Positions 22,513-31,947 are shown, counted from the stretch's first letter. The stretch is DNA of 64,000 bases from JAVBOO01 sp031550435 (GCA_031550435.1 JAVBOO010000026.1:1-64000); one strand, 5' to 3'. The notes: generated from the letters alone by a model not told the origin. Made by a program: numbers and translations.

Positions 22513-23556
22513 TCAAACCTCCAAGCTTTTTATATGCCGGTCTTTTTGCCCGTCCAGCACCTTTGCGATATTCTCGGCAACCGCTCTTATTACGGGAACG
22601 GTCACGCTGTTTCCCAGCTGTTTGTACAAGTGGACATCGGCAATTTTCAGCTTATAGCTGTCCGGATAGCCTTGAAGCCGGGCCCACTCCCTCGGAGTCA
22701 TTTTTCTGATTCCTTCACGGTTAACCTCGCCCTTTATATGCGTTTTCGGAGTAAAGTCTTCGAGCCGTTTATCTACCACGAGATTCCGCTCCCTGCCCAT
22801 GCCGCCGCAGACAATCGCGTTCGCTATTCCGTCCGTATCTTTAATTTCGTAACCGAAGCCGTTACCCTTGCTTTCGTGCCTCAGTCTGTGCCGTCTCAGC
22901 GTTTCCATGTACACCGTGCTTAGGTAATACTTAACAGAAACGGCCTCACCCTCCATTATATCGCGTATAGCCACGGGAACGCGCGGCGGAACGGGAAAAT
23001 CAAAGCCCGAGCAGTCTATATCATTTCTGAATGCGACTATATATATTCTCTCCCTGTTTTGAGGAACTCCGAAATCCTTGCTGTTAAGAACTTTTTGGAA
23101 TACCCTGTAGCCCATTTCCCCTAGCCGGCCGACTATAACCTCGAACGTTCTGCCATTATCGTGTATTGTCAAACCCTTTACATTCTCGCAAAAAATCACT
23201 TTTGGTCTGTGTTTTTCACATATTCTGGCTACATCAAAAAAAAGTGTTCCCCGCGACATTCCTTTATAATCGTCATCAAAGCCCTTCTTCTGTCCTGCTA
23301 TACTGAACGCCTGGCACGGAAAACCGGCAAGACAAATATCAAAGCCCGGTATATCGTTTTCGTCAATTTTCGTTATATCTCCGTTAATATCAAACGTATC
23401 GCCGAAATTTTCCCTGTAGGTCTTTTGGGCGTGCTTATCCCATTCGCTGATAAATACGGTTTCAAGCCTTCCTTCAAAAGCCGCCTCGAATCCGAGGCGA
23501 ATACCGCCAATTCCCGCAAACAGGTCGATTGATTTAAACATGTGCTTTTTGCTCAT
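22513..23556 (-). CDS. DNA (cytosine-5) methyltransferase
   Basis: 347 residues with the motifs in normal order: I DLFAGIGGIR (11-20), IV GFPCQAFS (catalytic C81), VI ENVKG, VIII QNRERIYIV, a target-recognition region, then MTPREWARLQGYPD and X LGNSVTVPV. The start at 23556 has AAGGACAG upstream; an earlier in-frame ATG adds a non-conserved leader. No restriction endonuclease or Vsr gene is adjacent, so it looks solitary. The recognition sequence cannot be read off. Confidence 0.93.
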   Translation of the reverse strand: MSKKHMFKSIDLFAGIGGIRLGFEAAFEGRLETVFISEWDKHAQKTYRENFGDTFDINGDITKIDENDIPGFDICLAGFPCQAFSIAGQKKGFDDDYKGMSRGTLFFDVARICEKHRPKVIFCENVKGLTIHDNGRTFEVIVGRLGEMGYRVFQKVLNSKDFGVPQNRERIYIVAFRNDIDCSGFDFPVPPRVPVAIRDIMEGEAVSVKYYLSTVYMETLRRHRLRHESKGNGFGYEIKDTDGIANAIVCGGMGRERNLVVDKRLEDFTPKTHIKGEVNREGIRKMTPREWARLQGYPDSYKLKIADVHLYKQLGNSVTVPVIRAVAENIAKVLDGQKDRHIKSLEV

Positions 23557-23706
23557 TTTTACTGTCCTTCCGATTTGTCCCGCAAAAAACCGCCGTTGCA
23601 CCGGCAGAGGAAGTAATTATAACATAAGTCCCCAGCTTCCTCCGTAATCTATTTTATTGCCGGATTACCGGAAAGTCAACCTGCCGTACCACTATTACTT
23701 CAAGTA

Positions 23707-24645
23707 CTATTTCTCTATCCACTCCGCGGCTTTTTCAGCGCTTTCGAACACTCCGAAAAATTTCCCGTCGTTCAGCTCTCCCGCCAACTCCTCAAAACGT
23801 TTGCTCATTCTGTTCTTATCGACGACTATCGCAAGACGTATGTTATAATTCGTAAATTTTTGCAGTACGGAGCCGGCTACACCCGTCGCCAGCCTGACAA
23901 ACTCATCCGACAGCGCTTCGTTATGAATAAGAACCGTGTTTTTACCGTTTTCGGCGCACAGGGATATCAGCTCGAGCGAGTCGCGCTCGCTTTCAACCTG
24001 TTTCCCTCCCGGCAAAATCTCGATAAAACTCTGCCTTATATTATACTTAAACACATTTATTCCTCCTTTTTCGTCGTCCGCTTCGTTAATATGCTCATAC
24101 CCGGAGCAGTCGGTGTTTTTCAACTCTTCTCTGAGCTTCGACAGCCACGCCAGCTCATTTTCGTATGACGAAACACCGCTTTCGTAAATAAATTTCCATA
24201 TTGCCTTCTCCCTGTCCGAACGTGCAGGGCAGTATAACCCGTCACTTATAAGATTTTTTTCCATGGCGAGCCTCAAGCTCAGCACGCTTTCATATGAAAG
24301 CAGAAGCTTATCGAGTTCACCGTTGTCAAGCTGCTCCGACCACGCAAGCTGAATTAAAAAACTTTTTCTGAATTCCAAAGTTTCGGGAACGGAAGCCACC
24401 CAGCACTTTAACAATTTAAGTCCCTGCTCCGTAATCGAATAAGGTTTTTTTGCGGGAAGGCCTTCTTGAGAAAGTGTTTCGTTTTCAACATAGGCTTCTT
24501 TCTTCAAATCGAGCAAAGTACTGTATATCTGATTGTTGCTTGCCGACCAATACATAAACGGTGACGACTGCATAATTTTTTTCAGGTCATAGCCCGATTT
24601 TGGCCCCGTACTTAGAAGCCCAAGTATTGCAAAACGTAATGACAC
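23707..24645 (-). CDS. PadR regulator fused to DUF4180
   Basis: 312 residues. The N-terminal PadR winged helix (LRFAILGLLSTGPKSGYDLKK ... IYSTLLDLKKEAYV) and PadR C-terminal helices occupy about 1-165. After a linker, a DUF4180 domain (about 195-312: LIHNEALSDEFVRLATGVAGSVLQKF, RLAIVVDKN, GKFFGVFESAEKAAEWI) follows. I start at GTG (24645) with GGAGGAG 8 nt upstream. The upstream DNA is a perfect 22-bp inverted repeat containing that ribosome binding site, consistent with autoregulation. DUF4180 may be the ligand-sensing part; inference. Confidence 0.85.
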   Translation of the reverse strand: MSLRFAILGLLSTGPKSGYDLKKIMQSSPFMYWSASNNQIYSTLLDLKKEAYVENETLSQEGLPAKKPYSITEQGLKLLKCWVASVPETLEFRKSFLIQLAWSEQLDNGELDKLLLSYESVLSLRLAMEKNLISDGLYCPARSDREKAIWKFIYESGVSSYENELAWLSKLREELKNTDCSGYEHINEADDEKGGINVFKYNIRQSFIEILPGGKQVESERDSLELISLCAENGKNTVLIHNEALSDEFVRLATGVAGSVLQKFTNYNIRLAIVVDKNRMSKRFEELAGELNDGKFFGVFESAEKAAEWIEK

Positions 24646-24652
24646 AATAATC

Positions 24653-24700
24653 ACTCCTCCATAAACATATGTTAACGATAACATATGTTTATGGAGGAGT
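24653..24700. promoter_or_regulatory. Perfect 22-bp inverted repeat upstream of padR
   Basis: ACTCCTCCATAAACATATGT plus TA pairs exactly with its complement across a 4-nt spacer. It contains AACATATGTTAAC, similar to PadR operators (ATGT...ACAT), and one arm carries the GGAGGAG ribosome binding site. It could act as a DNA operator and as an mRNA hairpin hiding the site. Confidence 0.8.
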
Positions 24701-24723
24701 CAATACCTTTTTTAAAATTGCTG

Positions 24724-24807
24724 TTGAGGCGATAACTAAACCATTCGCTAAACTTGTCGCCTCAATCCCCCTTAAGCCCGCAGGGCCGGTAAAGTGGGGT
24801 GATTAAA
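24724..24807. repeat. Repeat D, copy 1
   Basis: TTGAGGCGA and TCGCCTCAA flank a segment with CATTCGCTAAACTTG, followed by ATCCCCCTT and GGGTGATTAA. The second copy is at 61503-61583. Confidence 0.65.
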
Positions 24808-24828
24808 CCGCATGATTTAATCGGGGGA

Positions 24829-27318
24829 TCAATTAATTATTTTCACTACCTTTGTTCCTTTGTAATAATGCGCAATTATCTCATCGAAACTCTTGCCGGC
24901 ATCTATCATGCCTTTAACGCCGTTTTGGCTCATTCCGACCCCGTGACCGTTTCCTCCGCCGAAAAACGTGAGCGCTTCAAGCTTCCCTCCCTCGCCGCGC
25001 TGCTTGTCAAACACGAAAAACGCGCTCGGCATCAGGCTGTAGTCTTCGAGAACCGAGCCGTCTGACCGCTTCGTAACTATCGGCTTGTTTCCGTTTATAT
25101 ACTGTACGGGCTTTATAAGCATCCGAATGTTATATTCTGAGGATACGGTTATCGTCGCGAGCGTACCGGTAATTTTCAGCGTCATTATATTTCCGCCTTC
25201 TCCTCGCTGTATAACCTCTATGTCTGTAACGTCACCGATATTTTTAATATCGTCACTCTTATAAGAACCGTCGCTTTGCAGCGTTTTTATCATGGCCGGA
25301 CTTGCCTCCCTGCGCGTTTTGAGATTGGCGTTTACGGACGCGGAAAGCTCGGCCGCCGTCATAACAGTGTTCCAGCGAAACCAGGCAAAACCGGAGTCAT
25401 AGCTCTCAATGTTATCACTTTTAAAAAACCGCTCGGCGTTTTCCTCTTTTCTCAGGTCGGGAAGCCGGCCGCTCACAAGCTGAGAACTCGAGCTCAAATA
25501 CTCCGGGGTTTCCGCCGGAAATGCCGCTCCCGCCGCCCAAACTTCTCCCGAGTTCGCGGTAACGCCCGAAGATGTGGAAAAAAAGTTTGCGGATACAACC
25601 GAGCCGTAATACATAATGCACATTCCTTCTGTTTCTTTCACGGCACGAATAGAGGTTTCGTTTTCGGGTATATTGTTATAGACTTGGCTCAGTACGGAAT
25701 CATCCACATTCGCTCCGTACTCGCTGAAACGGTTTTCAAAAAACTGGTTATAGGCGAAGCTTCTTGCAGTAACTGCCTGAACCTTTGTCGCTTCCGGCCC
25801 GTAAGATGTCGGCATTTCGCTCGGAACAACGGCATACAGATATTCTTCAATTCCAACTTCGTTGACTATGCTGTATCCGCCCTGCTCCGCTCCTATTTCG
25901 AGCGTTCCCCGGTATTTGGGGCTCTCGTTGTCGCTCCAGTTCCTTTTGACAGACAGAATTTGAAGCTTCGTTTCTTCGGACGGTACTATATATGCTCTCG
26001 TAAACGACGAAAGCACCAAAGGGTCGCTTTTTTCAAGGGAAAACACCTCTCCCGGCTTATATTTTTTTACGCTGTCACCTATAAAAACCGTAAACTCTTT
26101 TTCTGACGTGATTTCGACGTTCTCGTGTACATAGCCGTTAAAGCCTGTCGTAGCTATAAGAACGCGAAGACTTTTCGGCGAAGCGGGCCGGGTTATGACC
26201 GCCCCGCAGGCTTTTCCGCCTTTGAGCACGAACATCGCTATATCTGTGCCCACAGCTACGGATTTTATGCTCTTCAGTTTTATATCTCCGTCGACCGTCG
26301 AATAAACACAAGCATCAGGCAAAAGCTCCAGCCTGTCCTTGCCGTCAAGCTCGACAGAAGACGTTGATATACGCTTTACCACCCCGACGGATATGTCCGA
26401 ATATGTATGTACGCTCAGCGCTTTTGTGCCGCTGATTGTTATATCGCAGATTATACCGTTTTTTATATTCAAGCCGACGCTCGAATACGTGCGCTCCGCT
26501 CCCCCCGAAAATATGGTAACGGTTAAAGGCGAATGCGAAACAAGATATGCGTTTTTTATCGTCGGAGTAACGCTTACCACTGCCAGAGGGGCAACAATTT
26601 CGCCATCCTTTAGCAAAACGCTCACGCACTTGTCTATATATCCCGCCAACGATATACCGGCATGGGTTATATGCCCCAAGTCCGTTATAGCGTTGCCTTC
26701 CCTCAGTTTTATGTTGTTATCGCTTGTGGCCAGTACCGTTATCTCTTTTTGTAAGAAGCCCAAGCCGGAGACTCCCGGACCTGCCGCTTCTTCGGCCTGC
26801 ATAAAAAGTTCTGTCCAGAGCGCATATGAAATCGCCTTGTCTCTGTTGCCGTCGTTTATGTCAAGCTTAGAGGACTTTCCGTTTGATATTTTATCAAGTA
26901 ATATCTGTGCCTGTCCCAAGGACAGGGGCTCTTCGGGTTTAAACTCGTCGCCCGCGCCCTTCATTATGCCTTCGGTATAGCAGGCGTTTATGTACCTGTC
27001 ATACCAAAGCTCGGGCCTTGTGTCCTTAAACGGTATTATTCTTTCCAGAGTGTCGATAGTGTTTGCACTGTACAAAGAGAGTGCAAGCATTTTCGCCGCC
27101 AGCGCTCTGGAAACAGGGCTTTTATCTCCGATGACCTCAGGGGCTTTTTCGTAGCCCGGAAGCTGCTGCCCTCCCTCATAAAGTTCTGCGGCTTCGGCAC
27201 TTTCAGGAGCTTTATTCGGGATAAACCCCGAGCCGGCACCGTCCGGCTTTTTCGAACAACCCGATGCCAAAACCGCCGATAAAAAAACACATGCCGCCCA
27301 AAGACATTTTTTCCCCAT
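24829..27318 (-). CDS. SpoIID/LytB-domain lipoprotein
   Basis: 829 residues. Start at 27318 gives a lipoprotein signal (MGKKCLWAACVFLSAVLASG then C, lipobox LASGC). An S-layer-homology-like segment follows (about 60-150, with IPFKDTRPELWYDRYINACY and TEGIMKG). The C-terminal part is the SpoIID/LytB domain: EVGIEEYLYAVVPSEMP, KVQAVTARSFAY, FFSTSSGVTAN and the closing GGGNGHGVGMSQNGVKGM with ILAHYYKGT-like end. SpoIID is a lytic transglycosylase of engulfment; its homologues also act in peptidoglycan remodelling. The fused SLH-like region and lipid anchor suggest a cell-envelope role rather than classic SpoIID. Confidence 0.85.
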   Translation of the reverse strand: MGKKCLWAACVFLSAVLASGCSKKPDGAGSGFIPNKAPESAEAAELYEGGQQLPGYEKAPEVIGDKSPVSRALAAKMLALSLYSANTIDTLERIIPFKDTRPELWYDRYINACYTEGIMKGAGDEFKPEEPLSLGQAQILLDKISNGKSSKLDINDGNRDKAISYALWTELFMQAEEAAGPGVSGLGFLQKEITVLATSDNNIKLREGNAITDLGHITHAGISLAGYIDKCVSVLLKDGEIVAPLAVVSVTPTIKNAYLVSHSPLTVTIFSGGAERTYSSVGLNIKNGIICDITISGTKALSVHTYSDISVGVVKRISTSSVELDGKDRLELLPDACVYSTVDGDIKLKSIKSVAVGTDIAMFVLKGGKACGAVITRPASPKSLRVLIATTGFNGYVHENVEITSEKEFTVFIGDSVKKYKPGEVFSLEKSDPLVLSSFTRAYIVPSEETKLQILSVKRNWSDNESPKYRGTLEIGAEQGGYSIVNEVGIEEYLYAVVPSEMPTSYGPEATKVQAVTARSFAYNQFFENRFSEYGANVDDSVLSQVYNNIPENETSIRAVKETEGMCIMYYGSVVSANFFSTSSGVTANSGEVWAAGAAFPAETPEYLSSSSQLVSGRLPDLRKEENAERFFKSDNIESYDSGFAWFRWNTVMTAAELSASVNANLKTRREASPAMIKTLQSDGSYKSDDIKNIGDVTDIEVIQRGEGGNIMTLKITGTLATITVSSEYNIRMLIKPVQYINGNKPIVTKRSDGSVLEDYSLMPSAFFVFDKQRGEGGKLEALTFFGGGNGHGVGMSQNGVKGMIDAGKSFDEIIAHYYKGTKVVKIIN

Positions 27319-27390
27319 AAAAATCACCGTTTTCTGAATTCTGAATTTTGAGTTCTGATTTAATCGAACGGTTGCGCCGGCTAGGGACAA

Positions 27391-27416
27391 CCGCAAGGCA
27401 ATTTTTCAACATGCCC
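27391..27416 (-). repeat. Repeat B, fragment
   Basis: CCGCAAGGC then AATTTTTCAACATGCCC, the terminal 26 bp of repeat B. The adjacent 27355-27390 resembles the right part of repeat C/D DNA (GATTTAATCGAACGGTTGCG, then AGGGACAACCG). No gene is visible in 27319-27618. Confidence 0.6.
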
Positions 27417-27618
27417 TATAACGTTACTAAAATAACTGCCGAATAATATATTAAGTGCCGATTACGCCGGAAGCTGTTACCGCGGAAACAAGCGCGGACG
27501 CGATCTTTTTGCATAGCGGCCGATAAGCCGCCGCGGCACAACTGTCTGCTTGTACACCTCTTGATTATATTCGCGGACAATTTACTTTATGACTGAGCAT
27601 TAGCCAAAAGGGGATAAT

Positions 27619-28116
27619 ATGAACATAGTCTTGCTTGAGCCGGAAATACCCCAAAACACCGCAAATATCGGAAGAAGCTGCGCCTGCACCGGTTCGTCTC
27701 TACATCTCATTAAACCGCTGGGTTTCACTATAGATGAAAAATCGATAAGAAGGGCAGGGATGGACTACTGGAATAAGCTCGATCTACATATCTACGATTC
27801 GTTCGAGCATTTCTTGGAAGTAAACGGTAAACCCGAAATATTCATGGCGACGACAAAAGCGCCCGTCACTTATGATAAAGCCGACTACCGGGACAACAGT
27901 TTCATCATGTTTGGAAAAGAAAGCAAAGGTATACCCGAGGAGATACTCCTGGATTACAAGGATACCGCAATAAGAATACCCATGCTTGAAGAATTCAGAT
28001 CCCTGAATCTTTCCAGCGCCGTTGCCGTCGTGCTTTATGAGGCACTCAGGCAACTTAACTTCCCCGGACTATCCGGAAAAGGGGAACTGCACCGTCATAG
28101 CTGGGAAAACACGTAG
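27619..28116 (+). CDS. trmL: tRNA (cytidine/uridine-2'-O)-methyltransferase TrmL
   Basis: 165-residue SPOUT methyltransferase that modifies the wobble ribose of tRNA-Leu. MNIVLLEPEIPQNTANIGR start, KPLGFTIDEKSIRRAGMDYW, the SAM-binding trefoil knot with MFGKESKGIPEEIL and RIPMLEEFRSLNLSSAVAVV. Standard length for the smallest SPOUT enzymes. GGGGAT lies upstream. Confidence 0.95.
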   Translation: MNIVLLEPEIPQNTANIGRSCACTGSSLHLIKPLGFTIDEKSIRRAGMDYWNKLDLHIYDSFEHFLEVNGKPEIFMATTKAPVTYDKADYRDNSFIMFGKESKGIPEEILLDYKDTAIRIPMLEEFRSLNLSSAVAVVLYEALRQLNFPGLSGKGELHRHSWENT

Positions 28117-28216
28117 CCATGTACTCCGCGCACATATCTGCATTATGCAGCGATTTAGACCGGAACAATTCGAATTTAATATACAGTCAAATTAATTACA
28201 ATTTTGGAGGCAATCT

Positions 28217-30454
28217 ATGAAAAACATTAAAATAGGGGTCAGACTTATAACAGGCTTCGTCATTATATTTGCGATAATGCTCGTTATATCCGTACTTTCG
28301 ATAGTCAAAATGAGTTCGATGTCCGAAGTAACTACTGAGACTTTCGAAACAAGAGTAAAGCCTTTGTCGGTTCTTGACGATATCAACGCCGGTTTCGCGG
28401 CTATCCGCATTAATACGCGTGCGGCTTACATCAGTATCGGCTACGAAAAAGAGTTCCAAAACGCAATCACCGGCTACGAAAAAGGCGTAGAAACAGTCAG
28501 AAATGACATTGCGTTATATATAGATGATTTAAACTCAAGAGCTAACGCGCTTCCGGAAGGAAAGGCCAAGGCCCAGGATACGCAAAAAAAGATTGACGCT
28601 TTGCTTGATGTGAGTGACAAAATAATCGGCTACTGTAAAAGCGGCGACGCCCAAAAAGCACGGGACCTCCTCTTGGCTGCCGATACAATCAGCCGCGGTA
28701 CGGAAGCAACCAACGCTGTTGCCGACCTTTTTGACTACAACATGGACCGCGCGATAGAAAAAGACAACGAAAACACCGAGAGCGCAAATTCGGCTATTAC
28801 CCTCGTCTTGGTATTGGTTATACTCGGGATGCTTTTGACCGCGGCAATCTCAATGTTGATTACATTCAGTATAACAAAGCCGGTAAGGAGAATAAACAGC
28901 TCGCTCAGAGAAATTGCAAGCGGAAATCTCAATGTCAACCTGGACACAAGCTCAAAAGACGAAATTGGCGACTTGTCGAGAAGCGTTTCTTCGGTTGTAT
29001 CGATAGTAAGAAAAATTACCGACTCGATCGAAAAAATGAAAACAGAGTTTAACGATGGCGATATCGAAGCTAAGCTCAACGTTTCTGAATACCCCGGAGC
29101 TTACTCCGACATGGCAGCTTCGGTTAACAGCCTTGTCGCCTCGATAGTAACAGACATATTAGACTTCCTGGAAAAGCTGACGATTTTTGCTCAAGGTGAT
29201 TTCGACGTGCCTCTCGAACAACGCAAGGGCAAGAAGATAATAATGAACAACATATTTGAAGAAGTCAGAACAAACGTTAAGTCAGTTTCGAGTGATATCG
29301 GTTTCCTTATTAATAACGCTATCGACGGCAACCTTCAAGTAAGCGCCGACGCGAACAAATACAAGGGCGGCTGGCAGGAGATAGTAACAGGGCTTAACTC
29401 GCTGATTTCCGCTGTAGAAAAGCCGATGAGCGACATATCAGCTTCTCTCTCGGAAATGTCAAAGGGTAATCTTCAGGCAAAGATAACCGCTAACTATAAA
29501 GGCGAGTACAACAACGTTAAGACCTCTGTAAACAACACTATGGACATTATGAACTCATATATCGGAGAAATCAGCGATGTACTCGGAAAAATGTCCAGAA
29601 ACGACTTCAGGGTCGAAATAACAAGGGAATATGTCGGAGACTTCTCCGCAATCAAAGATGCTCTTAACAGCATTATAGAGGTAATGAACAACGTATTAAG
29701 CGACATTAATGCCTCAGCTCAGCAGGTCGCTCTCGGGGCAAAACAGATTTCCGATTCGAGCATTAACCTTAGCCAGGGCTCGACAGAGCAGGCCAGCGCT
29801 GTTGAAGAACTCAGCGCCACAACGACAAATATAGCGGAGCAGACCACGAAAAACGCCGAAATGGCGGAGCAGGCAAATTCCGTATCAAACAAGGCAAGGG
29901 ATTTTGCCGATGTCGGTAGCCGCGAAATGGATAAAATGCTGCTCGCGATGGAAGACATTGCAGAAGCTTCAAAAAGTATATCAAAAATAATCAAGGTCAT
30001 CGAAGACATTTCGTTCCAGACGAACCTGCTTGCGCTTAACGCATCCGTTGAAGCCGCTCATGCCGGAACTCACGGCGCCGGCTTCGCGGTAGTCGCGGAA
30101 CAGGTAAGAACCCTTGCCGGCAAGAGCCAGGAAGCCGCCAAGGATACGACAGACCTTATCGAAAGCACCGTCAACAAAGTCGCTCACGGCACAAAGATTG
30201 CCAACCAGACAGCGGACGCGCTTAAAAATATAGTCCTTGAGATAAAGCAAGCTTCCGGGCTTATTTCCGAAATTGCAAAATCATCATCCGAACAGGCCGA
30301 AAACCTGTCTCAGATAAACATCGGTATCGCGCAGATCTCTCAGGTTACGCAGAGCAACACCGCGACATCAGAAGAAGAGGCAGCGGCTGCGGAAGAGCTT
30401 GCAAGCCAAGCCGAACTGTTCAAAGAGACAGTATCCAGATTCAGACTTAAGTAA
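28217..30454 (+). CDS. Methyl-accepting chemotaxis protein
   Basis: 745 residues. Membrane helices at about 8-30 and 193-217 enclose a periplasmic/extracellular four-helix-bundle sensor (about 160 residues). A HAMP domain follows (about 215-268), then an unusually long stretch of about 200 residues with HAMP-like or helical repeats (GDFDVPLEQRKGK, GNLQVSADANKYKG, GNLQAKITANYKGEYN, NDFRVEITREYVGDFS), before the signalling coiled coil with the tip ISFQTNLLALNASVEAAHAG (about 595-615). No CheR-binding pentapeptide ends the protein. GGAGG precedes the ATG; a strong terminator follows. Confidence 0.95.
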   Translation: MKNIKIGVRLITGFVIIFAIMLVISVLSIVKMSSMSEVTTETFETRVKPLSVLDDINAGFAAIRINTRAAYISIGYEKEFQNAITGYEKGVETVRNDIALYIDDLNSRANALPEGKAKAQDTQKKIDALLDVSDKIIGYCKSGDAQKARDLLLAADTISRGTEATNAVADLFDYNMDRAIEKDNENTESANSAITLVLVLVILGMLLTAAISMLITFSITKPVRRINSSLREIASGNLNVNLDTSSKDEIGDLSRSVSSVVSIVRKITDSIEKMKTEFNDGDIEAKLNVSEYPGAYSDMAASVNSLVASIVTDILDFLEKLTIFAQGDFDVPLEQRKGKKIIMNNIFEEVRTNVKSVSSDIGFLINNAIDGNLQVSADANKYKGGWQEIVTGLNSLISAVEKPMSDISASLSEMSKGNLQAKITANYKGEYNNVKTSVNNTMDIMNSYIGEISDVLGKMSRNDFRVEITREYVGDFSAIKDALNSIIEVMNNVLSDINASAQQVALGAKQISDSSINLSQGSTEQASAVEELSATTTNIAEQTTKNAEMAEQANSVSNKARDFADVGSREMDKMLLAMEDIAEASKSISKIIKVIEDISFQTNLLALNASVEAAHAGTHGAGFAVVAEQVRTLAGKSQEAAKDTTDLIESTVNKVAHGTKIANQTADALKNIVLEIKQASGLISEIAKSSSEQAENLSQINIGIAQISQVTQSNTATSEEEAAAAEELASQAELFKETVSRFRLK

Positions 30455-30487
30455 CCCGTATAAGTAGAGGGACGAACCCCCGACCCG

Positions 30488-30524
30488 CAAAACCCCCGAC
30501 CGGGCTGTTCCGGCGGGGGTTTTG
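30488..30524 (+). terminator. Strong terminator after the chemoreceptor
   Basis: CAAAACCCCCG and CGGGGGTTTTG form an 11-bp GC-rich stem; the T-rich 3' arm acts as the tail. Confidence 0.8.
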
Positions 30525-30526
30525 CT

Positions 30527-30695
30527 ATTACCGCGGAAGTTAATTGACTATAAATACCGCATAAAATACTTACGCGGTTACTCGTACCGAGCAGACGCGT
30601 TTAGATACGCCGCAGTGCTCAAATAAGGCGCATCTGCGTCTTGCGATGAAACAACAAAATATAGTGTTGTCCTATGTTTTGCTGCCGAAGCAATC
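30527..30695 (+). repeat. Repeat A, copy 3
   Basis: ATTACCGCGGAAGTTAA start, an 8-bp extra TTGACTAT-like insertion, TAAATACCGCATAAAATACT, ACGCGGTTACTCG, AGATACGCCGCAG and end GCTGCCGAAGCAATCAT. About 169 bp. It fills most of 30455-30843; no gene is seen there. Confidence 0.75.
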
Positions 30696-30843
30696 ATCTG
30701 CCTAATAAAGCTCGTTCCCCTATTGCAATGTCTTGTTATTTTGGTTATTATCTAAGTACCGGCAACGGAAATCGGCTATGATAAGCGCTTACTGTCAATC
30801 AAGCCGTCGTTTCGCCTGTGAGGTATAAAATGAGGAGGTAATC

Positions 30844-31800
30844 ATGCCGTTAGTTACGACAAAGGAAATGTTTGAAAAAGCCTATAAAGGCAAGTACGCC
30901 ATAGGAGCATTCAACGTAAACAATATGGAAATAGTGCAGGCAATCACCGATGCCGCAAAGGAAGAATCTTCTCCCGTTATTTTGCAGGTTTCGGCCGGCG
31001 CAAGAAAATACGCTAAGCATATCTATCTGACAAAGCTCGTTGAAGCTGCCCTTATCGATACAAATTTGCCGATCGCGCTTCATTTGGATCACGGCGGAGC
31101 CGGACTCGACAAGGACAAGGCTTTTGAAGAAATCAAGAGCTGCGTGGACGGCGGATTCTCTTCCGTTATGATAGACGGTTCGCACTATTCCCTTCAGGAA
31201 AACATTGAGCTTACAAAACGCTGCGTTGAATATGCCCACTCAAAAGGCGTTGTCGTCGAAGCCGAGCTTGGCAAGCTTTCGGGCATCGAAGACGCTGTAA
31301 ACGTATCCGACGAGGATGCAATGTTCACCGACCCGAACGAAGTTGAAGAGTTTGTTTCAAAAACAGGTGTAGACTCGCTTGCAATCGCAATCGGAACAAG
31401 CCACGGCGCTTATAAATTTAAGCCCGGACAGAATCCTAAGCTCAGATTCGACATACTTGAAGAAATCTCGAAGCGTTTGCCCGATTTCCCGATAGTTCTT
31501 CACGGCGCTTCATCGGTTATGCCCGAATATGTCGCAAAGGTTAACCGTTACGGCGGAGCAATGCCGGACGCTATCGGCATACCCGAAGATATGCTTCGTC
31601 AGGCGGCTTCGATGGCAGTCTGCAAGATCAACATTGACTCCGACCTTCGTTTGTGCATGACAGGTTCGATTAGAGAACATTTTTCGCTTCATCCGGATCA
31701 TTTTGACCCGAGGCAGTATCTTACCTATGCCAGAACAAACCTCAAAGAGCTCGTTCGCCATAAAATCAAGAACGTACTCGGCTCATCCGGAAGAATTTAG
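30844..31800 (+). CDS. fba: Class II fructose-bisphosphate aldolase
   Basis: 318-residue zinc-dependent aldolase of glycolysis/gluconeogenesis. GAFNVNNMEI start region, zinc/catalytic ALHLDHGG (H80, D82, H83), second zinc motif EAELGKLSGIED, IGTSHGAYKF, VLHGASS and C-terminal KINIDSDLR. The closest relatives of this length are the class IIB enzymes that also include tagatose-bisphosphate aldolases; the glycolytic role is the default. AGGAGG precedes the ATG, terminator at 31831. Confidence 0.95.
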   Translation: MPLVTTKEMFEKAYKGKYAIGAFNVNNMEIVQAITDAAKEESSPVILQVSAGARKYAKHIYLTKLVEAALIDTNLPIALHLDHGGAGLDKDKAFEEIKSCVDGGFSSVMIDGSHYSLQENIELTKRCVEYAHSKGVVVEAELGKLSGIEDAVNVSDEDAMFTDPNEVEEFVSKTGVDSLAIAIGTSHGAYKFKPGQNPKLRFDILEEISKRLPDFPIVLHGASSVMPEYVAKVNRYGGAMPDAIGIPEDMLRQAASMAVCKINIDSDLRLCMTGSIREHFSLHPDHFDPRQYLTYARTNLKELVRHKIKNVLGSSGRI

Positions 31801-31830
31801 GTTGGACTTGTTCGACCGCTGCTCAAAATA

Positions 31831-31875
31831 AAAGGCTGCCTGCGGTTTTTAAAAAACGCATAGCAGCCTTTTTTT
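31831..31875 (+). terminator. Terminator of fba
   Basis: AAAGGCTGC pairs with GCAGCCTTT across an A/T-rich loop, followed by TTTTTATTT. Confidence 0.8.
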
Positions 31876-31947
31876 ATTTGTCCGTCTGTAAATTGCCTGT
31901 AAACCATGCGCGTTTTGTGTCATATAGTAAATAAAGCTGAAACTGAC

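Noticed and set aside
22513..23556. Restriction-modification system
   Set aside because: Only the methyltransferase is present. The neighbours are a phosphatase and a PadR regulator.
26339..26980. 213-codon plus-strand frame inside the SpoIID-like gene
   Set aside because: Antisense to a long well-supported lipoprotein gene; no ribosome binding site or family.
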